Position numbers and translations under genes: made by a program. The notes beneath the pieces were generated by a model, which saw nothing but the letters and a program-made list of their open reading frames with translations, ran no database searches and was not told the origin of the DNA. Of a stretch of 64,000 bases of DNA, positions 20,894 through 29,055 are shown one piece after another. Within the stretch, counting starts at the first letter, position 1. The number at the start of each line of letters is the position of its first letter. Source of the DNA: Comamonadaceae bacterium (lineage in GTDB: Bacteria > Pseudomonadota > Gammaproteobacteria > Burkholderiales > Burkholderiaceae_C); the NCBI GenBank assembly GCA_947378785.1, contig CANCLK010000004.1:17893-81892 (forward strand), read 5' to 3'.

Positions 20894-21538
20894 CTACTTT
20901 GAGGTCTGATGTGAGGCAAATATCTTTTGCATCGCACCACTGGCCAACTGTGCAGCCGCGACAGACGAAATTTTGTGCATGTCTGTGACGGACGTTTCTT
21001 TTGGAAATGCAATATTTTTAGACATCCCCAGAAGAGGGCCCGTATCAAAAGACTCATCTACAGCATGAAAGGCAATCGTGCAATAACGCTTTCCATCGCG
21101 TATCAGCGCCTGAAACGGATTGCCACCGACATATTGACTGGGCCATGAGTCATCTATGCAGGGGTGCATGTTGTAAAAACCAAGAGGTGGTGTATTGATC
21201 AAGCGCGACTTGATCCGCTGCCCGAAAGTGGCCATGACGCAAATGTCGGGCTTCCACATGTCAATGATGTCGTAAAACGGCTGGGTGTTCACGGATCCCA
21301 TGAATGTTGCAATGCCGTTTTCCATGGCCAGTTCAGTGACCATCCTCTCTTCATATGGCGTGTGAGGGTACTGCCAGACGCGCTTGTCTGCCGCAATATT
21401 GCTGGCCTGCGGGTTGTCGCTGGCAACGCCAACGACGGTCACTTGATTGCTGATGTCGCCATGTAGCAATTCGTTGAGCAAATAGAAACCACGGTAGTAG
21501 CTTCCAAACATGGCAACTTTGTATTTACGAAAACTCAT
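20894..21538 (-). CDS. Formyltransferase-fold protein (methionyl-tRNA/GAR/sugar formyltransferase-like)
   Basis: GFYNMHPCIDDSWPSQYVGGNPFQALI...TIAFHAVDESFDTGPLL matches the N-x-H-P, H and D-T-G-P signatures of formyl_trans_N. Confidence 0.85.
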   Translation of the reverse strand: MSFRKYKVAMFGSYYRGFYLLNELLHGDISNQVTVVGVASDNPQASNIAADKRVWQYPHTPYEERMVTELAMENGIATFMGSVNTQPFYDIIDMWKPDICVMATFGQRIKSRLINTPPLGFYNMHPCIDDSWPSQYVGGNPFQALIRDGKRYCTIAFHAVDESFDTGPLLGMSKNIAFPKETSVTDMHKISSVAAAQLASGAMQKIFASHQTSK

Positions 21539-21580
21539 TTTTTCTTAATTTCACTGCTGCTCGCTTAAGCTCATGCGAAT

Positions 21581-23323
21581 TCAAAACCGAGTGATGGCCT
21601 CTATCAGCAATCTTCTATTGCGTCGACTGTCGTCTGTCACTAGGTGTTGCTTGGCTGTCGCTAGGCGCAGGTCGAGTTGTGTGTCCTTGAAAATCACAAA
21701 CCGCGTACCCATAGCTTTAGAACTCAGGTGTGAGCGCGTGCCCTCAATCGTTGGCGATGGATTGGTGTGGATGACGGCGCTGTCAACGGACACATACAGC
21801 TGCGGCTTTTGAACCCATTGATCCCAGCCAAAGTTAAGGTCATGGCGCAACTCTAAAGTCATCCCCTGGCCTTTGTCGCCAGCGATGATGGCTGCTGGGA
21901 AGCCTCTTCCGATGGTGCTACCGCCAAAGGCGATACGCTCCCCGGCCAATAAGCGGTCCCGGCTGTATTGAAGGTTACCGTTGACATAGACGCTGAACTG
22001 GTTCGGCAGCAGTTGTGTTCGTTGCACGCTCAATGCATATTTTGTGAATGCTGCATCGAAGCCTGCCGTGGTTGGGTGCAAGGCTGCGCCGTCCATGGAC
22101 CCCAATGCATGGATCCCTTTGGCAAGACCCAAGCCTAGGCTTTGCGTACCGTTCATCCAGCCATTCAACACCCATGATGTGAGTACATCAACCACGGTGT
22201 AGCGGTCATGGCTGAGGGCTGCGCCTGCCACCGTTGTGACATTGTTGTTGACCGCTAGCCCTGCATCAAGGTAGACAGAACTGGCACGTGATCGCTGCAG
22301 GGGATATCGCAGCCGCGGCGCAAGGGATGTCGAATTACTTTTGATGTCGAGCTGCTCGAGTGTTCCGCTGGGCTTTGACTCACTCAGCAAGCCACCCAGA
22401 CTGAGCATGAGCCCGCTGCTCCCTAAAGCCTGGGTGTAACGGGTCACAGCGCTGCGGATACCTTCCAAATCGTTCGAGGTTTTCCCTGATGTTGTCAGTC
22501 CGATGTTGAGTTGCCCCAAACTCTTGAATGGTTGCTGCAGCGTTGCGCTGTAGCCCAATGCATAAGGGCCCGTGGTTTGGGAGCCGTTGTTGTTGAACGT
22601 TCCCAAATACAGGTTGCTCAATGGCGTAGCGGTGAGCAACAGCTCAGAGCTTCCCAAGTCGACGCCCGGACGCAATACAGCCGTGACTGATACGCCCGGC
22701 AGATCATTGATGATGAGTAACACCCGTTCAAGACCCGCCAGATCGAGTGGCCGAACATCGGTGAGCCGGCGCGCAAAAGTCGCTACCTGCGCGTTCAAGG
22801 CGTCATTTTTGCCATCGACAAATACCTGAGAGACATAGCCTTCGACGACTTGAATCTTGAAGATGCCATCCTTGATTTGCTGTGGTGGCACGAACACCCG
22901 CGCCAAAAAAAATCCGCGCTCACGGTATTTGTTCTCTAAGGCGTTGGCCGCTTCGCGCAGTTCAGACAGGCCGACATTTTTATTCACGAGGTGTGTGAAG
23001 AGGCTGTCCACCTCGGCTTGGGTGAAATAGCTGGCGCCGTCAACAGTCACCTTAGAGATCGTGAATTCGATGTCATCAACGGCCTTGGGGATGGCTGATT
23101 TCTCAGGCGCCAAGATACGCAGGTCAAACTTCGGATTGACTGGCAACGGGTTAGGAATTCGTGGCAACAGTTGGTTAAGTTGCTCGATTTGCTGGAACTG
23201 TTCCGAGGTCGGCCTTGGCGCTGTTTCCGCTTGTGCTGGCCCGGTGTAGCCGAGCAAGACCAGCAGCACGCTGGCGAAGGGGATGCGTTGACGCATAGGC
23301 GTCTGTGCATTCAAACTTGTCAT
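21581..23323 (-). CDS. Two-partner secretion outer-membrane transporter (ShlB/FhaC/HecB family)
   Basis: Signal peptide, POTRA (VDDIEFTISKVTVDGASYFTQAEVDSLF; YRERGFFLARVFVPPQQIKDGIFKIQVVEGYV), C-terminal beta-barrel. Confidence 0.92.
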   Translation of the reverse strand: MTSLNAQTPMRQRIPFASVLLVLLGYTGPAQAETAPRPTSEQFQQIEQLNQLLPRIPNPLPVNPKFDLRILAPEKSAIPKAVDDIEFTISKVTVDGASYFTQAEVDSLFTHLVNKNVGLSELREAANALENKYRERGFFLARVFVPPQQIKDGIFKIQVVEGYVSQVFVDGKNDALNAQVATFARRLTDVRPLDLAGLERVLLIINDLPGVSVTAVLRPGVDLGSSELLLTATPLSNLYLGTFNNNGSQTTGPYALGYSATLQQPFKSLGQLNIGLTTSGKTSNDLEGIRSAVTRYTQALGSSGLMLSLGGLLSESKPSGTLEQLDIKSNSTSLAPRLRYPLQRSRASSVYLDAGLAVNNNVTTVAGAALSHDRYTVVDVLTSWVLNGWMNGTQSLGLGLAKGIHALGSMDGAALHPTTAGFDAAFTKYALSVQRTQLLPNQFSVYVNGNLQYSRDRLLAGERIAFGGSTIGRGFPAAIIAGDKGQGMTLELRHDLNFGWDQWVQKPQLYVSVDSAVIHTNPSPTIEGTRSHLSSKAMGTRFVIFKDTQLDLRLATAKQHLVTDDSRRNRRLLIEAITRF

Positions 23324-25266
23324 TTGTCTTCCATCACGACATGGTGGGTATTGAGACCAGATTCGACACGTTCGAAATGAAATGTCGTCAAAGCGTCATC
23401 TGGGAAATCTTCATGCAACGCACGCACAGCGGCGGGAGCGCTAGCATCCGAATTTTTCAGCAGGGCATAAACGTCGACGTAGCGGCTGAACAAGCCTGAT
23501 GCCGTATCTGCATCAGAAGCCGGGCTGAAGAGTTCAACGCCCGTCAGCTTGCCCTTGAGGACCACATCGCCGATAGGCCTGAAGCGCATCTCAGGGCATT
23601 GCGCCACCACCACGTCGGTGCAACACAGGCGGGTGCCGAAATATTTATTGACGCCTTCGGTGCGCGCCGCTGTGTTGACCGTGTCGCCCAGCGCGGTGAA
23701 ATCCATGCGCGACTGCGATCCAAAATTACCCATCACCGCCGGACCCGAGTGAATGCCCAGTCGAGTTTGTCCGATGGGTATACCGGCTTTGTTCTGCGCA
23801 ATGCGAAAGTCCTCGGCATAGGCATCGAGCTCCAGTGCACAGCGCACAGCACGCGCCACGTGGTCTGGCTGCGGCAGCGGCGCGTTGAAGATCGACATGA
23901 TGGCGTCGCCAATGAATTTATCGATCATTCCCCCGTGTCGAAGAATGATGCTGCAGGCGCCGTTCAAGTAGGCGTTCAGCACTTCAGAGAGTCTTTCTGC
24001 GCTGAGCTTTTCTGACAAAGTGGTGAAACCCGCGATGTCGGTGAAGATGAACGTCAACTCGCGTCGCTCGCCAGAAATACTCAGACTTTCCGGGTTGTCG
24101 ACCAACTGTTCGACGACGATGGGCGAGACATAGCGCGAGAACGCACCTTGGATAAATTGGCGCTGCTGGCGCTCGGCACTGCCCAGCAGGACATCCATCA
24201 TCCAGAGTGACAAAGCCAGCGCCAACGTCGGTCCGACCAATGGGAGCATCGGCAGTCCATAGCGAAAACCGACCATGCCGCCCAGCCAAAAAATAGCGAT
24301 CAAGAACATGCCGCTGAGCGCATTGAAGACGATGCCTTTTTTCAACAGCCCTATCAAGAGACCACACAACGCCAGCACGAGGCTGGTCAGCAGGGCCCAT
24401 TGAATCGACAACTTGAAGGGTTGTCGCCCTTCCAAAAATTGGGCCAGCGAATGAGCCTGCACAACGACACCGGCCATGCGACCGCGGTCGTCGTCATAGA
24501 CCGAGGCCATCGGGGTGCGATGTCGATCGGTGATTGACAAGACGGCGCCCACCAACACGATCTTGCCGGCGAACCAATCGTCCGGTAGTGCCGCCACGGC
24601 GTGTGATGGAAACATCGGGAAGGCCGGGGTTTGCGTGTCCTGCTGCGGTTTCCAGGCGATCTCGATTTGCTCCGCCGGCGTCGTCAGGCCCAGCAAGTCA
24701 GCCGCCTTGCGGGCAAAGCCTTTTGGTTTTTCGGGGCCGTCTTCACCTGGATAGATCCAGCGGACTGTGCCGTCAAACGGATCTGTTGCAAGGTTGGCAG
24801 CGGCTCGTAGCTTTGCTGGAACGAAGTCATTCAAGTAACTCAGTTGGTCAGCGTTGACAACACTGCTCGTGTCTGAATAAGACACGAGGAGGGGCACCTT
24901 GATGGCTCGCAATGTTTTCTTTAAGTAGTCATCTTTGGCCGGCTCTGTCGCTTGGTCAAGCAGCACGTCAAGGGCGATCAGTCGTGCCCCTTTCTTTTCC
25001 AATTCCAGCAATAGCGTCGCCAGAAATTCGCGGTCGACCGGTGAGCGGTACGGGAAACGGCTCACGGTGTCTTCCGTGATGGTTGCGATCACGATGTCTT
25101 TTGACGGTGCCTGCGCTGGCTGCAGGGCCGCCACACGGACATCGGCGGCGACATTTTCAAGGCCCGCTAGAAATGTCAAAAACCGCGTTGCGATGGTTGC
25201 GAGCAGGGCGGCAGCGATCACCACGCCAAGCATGGTGATGACGGGCTTGATGCGCTTTGCCTTCAT
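23320..25266 (-). CDS. CHASE2-domain class III adenylate cyclase
   Basis: N-terminal TM plus CHASE2 (VRVAALQPAQAPSKDIVIATITEDTVSRFPYRSPVDREFLATLL), three TM segments, then LTFIFTDIAGFTTLSEKL, DKFIGDAIMSIFNAP, DFTALGDTVNTAARTEG. Confidence 0.93.
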   Translation of the reverse strand: MKAKRIKPVITMLGVVIAAALLATIATRFLTFLAGLENVAADVRVAALQPAQAPSKDIVIATITEDTVSRFPYRSPVDREFLATLLLELEKKGARLIALDVLLDQATEPAKDDYLKKTLRAIKVPLLVSYSDTSSVVNADQLSYLNDFVPAKLRAAANLATDPFDGTVRWIYPGEDGPEKPKGFARKAADLLGLTTPAEQIEIAWKPQQDTQTPAFPMFPSHAVAALPDDWFAGKIVLVGAVLSITDRHRTPMASVYDDDRGRMAGVVVQAHSLAQFLEGRQPFKLSIQWALLTSLVLALCGLLIGLLKKGIVFNALSGMFLIAIFWLGGMVGFRYGLPMLPLVGPTLALALSLWMMDVLLGSAERQQRQFIQGAFSRYVSPIVVEQLVDNPESLSISGERRELTFIFTDIAGFTTLSEKLSAERLSEVLNAYLNGACSIILRHGGMIDKFIGDAIMSIFNAPLPQPDHVARAVRCALELDAYAEDFRIAQNKAGIPIGQTRLGIHSGPAVMGNFGSQSRMDFTALGDTVNTAARTEGVNKYFGTRLCCTDVVVAQCPEMRFRPIGDVVLKGKLTGVELFSPASDADTASGLFSRYVDVYALLKNSDASAPAAVRALHEDFPDDALTTFHFERVESGLNTHHVVMEDK

Positions 25267-25988
25267 TCGCCCGACTTGAGATCGCCCCGAACGAGTGTGA
25301 GCAGGGCATCGGCTTGTTGGACACATCCTTTTTCGAGCAGCCAGGACGTCAGCACCAGTCTGTTCTCAAGGTCTTTCGGAACCATCTCGAGGCTGATTGC
25401 ATATTCTTGATCGCTCTGGCGAATCACGAAGACCTTGCTTCCTTCTAAGCGCGACAAAGGTGGCATTCCCTGCCGGTCTTGCCCTGCGGTCCAGTTGAAT
25501 TGAGCGCTCCACGATCGATCGACAGGAAACACCGTGAAGCTGTCAATTTGGCTGGCATCGGGTCGCCACCAGACCGGCTGCGTCCCCGCCAGCAGGCAGC
25601 GGGGGCCAGGTCGTGTGACGTCGATCAGCCAAGGCTCTGGGATCTTCACTGCAGCCGTACCGGCCCGAACGACCCCGACAGAACTCGTCCGCGCATCTCG
25701 CGTGGCCACCAGTGCTGACAGCGCCCGTCGAAGATCAACGCTGTCGTTTGTTTGCGTGAAGGGCACACCGTTGAAGGGGCCTTTCAGGGAGATGCTTGTC
25801 CCGTCAGGGCCAATGAAAGTCGCACGTTCGCCTTCCTTCAGGGCGATGACGCTGCTGCTGTCAATCCGCATGCCAAGGGTGAGCGTGCTGCTGCGGGCTT
25901 CGAGCACGACGAGTGTGGCGGCGAGACCCGTCCCTGGAAGTGCCAGTGCTGCCAACAAAAGTGATATCGACACGACAATTTTCATCAT
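25263..25988 (-). CDS. Exported protein of unknown function, about 241 aa
   Basis: MMKIVVSISLLLAALALPGTGLAA signal peptide; ATGA overlap with the CHASE2 cyclase gene. Confidence 0.8.
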   Translation of the reverse strand: MMKIVVSISLLLAALALPGTGLAATLVVLEARSSTLTLGMRIDSSSVIALKEGERATFIGPDGTSISLKGPFNGVPFTQTNDSVDLRRALSALVATRDARTSSVGVVRAGTAAVKIPEPWLIDVTRPGPRCLLAGTQPVWWRPDASQIDSFTVFPVDRSWSAQFNWTAGQDRQGMPPLSRLEGSKVFVIRQSDQEYAISLEMVPKDLENRLVLTSWLLEKGCVQQADALLTLVRGDLKSGE

Positions 25989-25995
25989 GCTCGAC

Positions 25996-28900
25996 TTATC
26001 GACCCGCCACGTTGTCTTGATCTCTGAGGCCTTGAGCGCTGGTGTCCGCCATGCCATCACCTATCAATACAAAGGCTGCCCAGAAAAACGGATGTGAGGT
26101 CTCTTTCTTCGCGATGAGGCGTGACTGCGCGACCTTCAGGGCCTCACTGGTCCCACCTTTCAGCGTTGGACCGAGTGTGCTGAACATGGCGGTCATGAGT
26201 TGCGCTGTGGCAGAGGAGGGCACTTGCCAATGACTCGCCACCAAACTGCGCGCACCCGCAAAGAAGAAGGATTCAGCGAGGCCGGACAGGGCGTCACCAC
26301 CCAACTTGCCGTCGCTGCCGGCCGTGTTGCACGCTGACAGAACCACCATGTCTGCATTCAACCGCAGGGTGGCTATTTCGCTGGCCTCCAGCAGTCCGTC
26401 CTGATCTTTGGTCGTCGGTTGTTGGGCCGGCGGTGTGAACACAAGACCTGGCTCTGTCTGGCATTTCAATTCGCCCGGGAGTAGACCGTGCGTGGCGAAA
26501 TACAAGATTCGATAGTCCTTCAGTGCTTGCTTGTGGAAGTTGATTTCAGTCGCTTCGTCGCGTAAAAAAAGGCTGGATGTGCCAGTCCCCAAGATGCCTG
26601 CAATGGTTTTGATCTCAAGCGATGTTTCCGGTAACGGTGCCAGTGCTTTCAATATCTTGCTGTTCATCGGTCCAGCCGGTCGGCATTCGTCGCCCGGCCT
26701 TGGGCCTTTGGTCGCACCAGCGGCCAAGGGAGGAGGACCGTCTAGCCGTGGGTCTCCAAACGCCAGCATGACTTTTGGCGGTATTGATTTAGGGGTATTG
26801 CCGCGCAAGGTGTAAAAAGCTTGCATCGACGGAACGTGCGAGATGGCCATTTTTTGCCCCAGCCACGCCGCCGTCGTGTAGTTTTTATCCTTCGGTGCTT
26901 GTGTGATCAAGAGTCCAAAAGGGAGGCTTGCCAAGGGTCCTTTGGCGGCAACGATCAGGTGGTCAACCCCTTGCAGCTGATGCTCGACACCGCCGAGAAG
27001 CGTTTTGTAGAGGTCGTGTGCTCTGGTTGTGTCGAATTCATTGACACTGCCCCCTTGGATCTCAAGCGCTCGCCGCAAGGCTTTGACCGTCTCAGCCAGT
27101 GACGCCTCACCCTCGTTAATCTTCGCAACGTAGTTGCCTTGCCGCTTGGTGACTTGAATGAAGGATTGCTTCTTCCCAACGATGAACGTCAACAGTGCTT
27201 CGCGGTCACCCAATCGCTTGCGCATCTCCGTCAGGTCAATCGGTTTCGGATGGGTGAGCCCGTGATAAGCCGGAAATTGGCTGGCCAATTGGCCATTCAG
27301 CGTTGCCGAGTTGCGTTGGCTGTCGCTGATTATTTTTTGCAGACGAGTTTCGACGATAGCGCTGCGCTCTTGGTCAGACAGAGACTGCTCCATGGCCAGT
27401 TCTGCGCGTGCACCTTCAAGTTGCCGCTGAGTGCTTTGCAACAGCTCGATCAACGCTGCAATGTTGGGGTCGTCTTGGCTCATGCGAGCGTGCGCCTTGG
27501 CAATCGTTTTATCGATCAGGCTAGAGCGTGCCAACTGAAAAGCCTCAAATGCCTCGGCATACAGACCTTGCCTGGCCGTGTTGTCCGGCCAAGTTTCTGC
27601 ATACCCCACCAAGGCATCAGCAAACGGGATCAGTTGCTCGCTGCTGATCACTTCTGTCGACTGCGGCAGTGTCTTGGCTATTTTAAAAATGTTCCGATAC
27701 GTGATGATCGCTGAGCTGTTCATGCCTTCAGACTGGTAAGCCTTGCCCAGGGCGGCGAGTACCGGGATGGTTGATACGCCCTCACCAAAGACCTGCTTGC
27801 GAATGGCCAGAGCCGTATTGAAGTAAGTTTCTGCCGCAGACAACCGCCCCTGTGCAATGCTGATCTCCCCTAAGGTGGTCATCACATCCGACTTCCAGGC
27901 GGGTGGTGCAGAGGGCACTTGATTCAGCTTCAGCAGCGACTCGCTCGCCAAGGCATGCGCCGACACGATGTCTTCATTGCGCAAGGCCATCTTGGCTTCG
28001 AAGTCGAGCGCCAAAGCCAGTTGTGCCAACTCAGCGCTGTTGTTGCTCAGAGCGTCGCCTCGCAACAAACTTTGCTCTTCGCTCCCAATGGCCAATTGAC
28101 GCCAGACGCCGGTTGCAGACTGCGCGATCTTGAGTGCCGCTTCGTAATCTCCGCGGTTCGCCGCATCAAAACCTTGGTAGGTCATCAAGGTGGCGCGATC
28201 GGCTGCAAACGGGGAGGTTTGAGCAATCCCCTCCGCGCGCCGGTACAGCGCTTGGGCTTCCTCCGCTTTGCCTTGGTTGCTGACGCTGAGCGCCAGATCC
28301 ATCAATGTCCCAGCGATGGCGGGGTCATTGGGTGAGAGCAGGCGGACTTGTAGCTCTAGCGCCTTGCGGAAGGTGTCTTCGGCTTCCTGGAAATTAAAAT
28401 GGTTGCTTGCATTGCGACCTTCCTGAGACAGTTTCCGAAAACGGTCAAGGTCCTGCGATGAAGCCAGAATCAGTGGCTTTTCCCACAGAGTCTGCAAAAA
28501 GTCTTTGGTTGCCAGCGAGGTGATTTGTGGCTCGGTTAAACCAGCGAGTTTCAGGGTCACCGGTAACAGGGTTGGTGACCCATCAGCCACCGTCAAGGTT
28601 TGTTGGTCGCGGCTCAGCAGCACAAGGTGCGGCCAGCCGCCAGCCTTGAGTTGGCATGGCAACAGTGCGATGGACCGGCCGGCTAACTCTACTATCCACT
28701 TGGGTGCGCTGCAAGTCGCTCTAACGTCCATCGCTTTTGACATGCGGCTGCGTGCATAGTGCGACAGCATCGCAGCCCTATTGGACTCAACGCTCTGGTT
28801 GCCGGCCGACACATAGCGTTCATGAGCCACCCGACCCGCGAATTTTTGAACACAATAAATGACCTGATCAACCGGCACACCCGCCTCAGGTGTCAGGTCA

Positions 28901-29055
28901 TCGCGGTCCCGGACCTCGCAGCTTTCATCAAGGAGGTTGTTTCCCAATATGTCACTCGGTGGCTCTGCGGCCCAAAGGCTGCCACTGAAGGCGAGCCAAC
29001 AGGCTGTTAGCCAAGGCGTCATTTTTTCAAATTTCATGCGATCTAGCATCACCAT
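25996..29055 (-). CDS. Exported TPR-CHAT domain cysteine peptidase-like protein
   Basis: Signal-like N-terminus (MKFEKMTPWLTACWLAFSGSLWAAEPP), TPR repeats, C-terminal CHAT with ILYFATHGLL (His codon 26488-26490) and VVLSACNTAGSDG (Cys codon 26329-26331). Confidence 0.93.
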   Translation of the reverse strand: MVMLDRMKFEKMTPWLTACWLAFSGSLWAAEPPSDILGNNLLDESCEVRDRDDLTPEAGVPVDQVIYCVQKFAGRVAHERYVSAGNQSVESNRAAMLSHYARSRMSKAMDVRATCSAPKWIVELAGRSIALLPCQLKAGGWPHLVLLSRDQQTLTVADGSPTLLPVTLKLAGLTEPQITSLATKDFLQTLWEKPLILASSQDLDRFRKLSQEGRNASNHFNFQEAEDTFRKALELQVRLLSPNDPAIAGTLMDLALSVSNQGKAEEAQALYRRAEGIAQTSPFAADRATLMTYQGFDAANRGDYEAALKIAQSATGVWRQLAIGSEEQSLLRGDALSNNSAELAQLALALDFEAKMALRNEDIVSAHALASESLLKLNQVPSAPPAWKSDVMTTLGEISIAQGRLSAAETYFNTALAIRKQVFGEGVSTIPVLAALGKAYQSEGMNSSAIITYRNIFKIAKTLPQSTEVISSEQLIPFADALVGYAETWPDNTARQGLYAEAFEAFQLARSSLIDKTIAKAHARMSQDDPNIAALIELLQSTQRQLEGARAELAMEQSLSDQERSAIVETRLQKIISDSQRNSATLNGQLASQFPAYHGLTHPKPIDLTEMRKRLGDREALLTFIVGKKQSFIQVTKRQGNYVAKINEGEASLAETVKALRRALEIQGGSVNEFDTTRAHDLYKTLLGGVEHQLQGVDHLIVAAKGPLASLPFGLLITQAPKDKNYTTAAWLGQKMAISHVPSMQAFYTLRGNTPKSIPPKVMLAFGDPRLDGPPPLAAGATKGPRPGDECRPAGPMNSKILKALAPLPETSLEIKTIAGILGTGTSSLFLRDEATEINFHKQALKDYRILYFATHGLLPGELKCQTEPGLVFTPPAQQPTTKDQDGLLEASEIATLRLNADMVVLSACNTAGSDGKLGGDALSGLAESFFFAGARSLVASHWQVPSSATAQLMTAMFSTLGPTLKGGTSEALKVAQSRLIAKKETSHPFFWAAFVLIGDGMADTSAQGLRDQDNVAGR

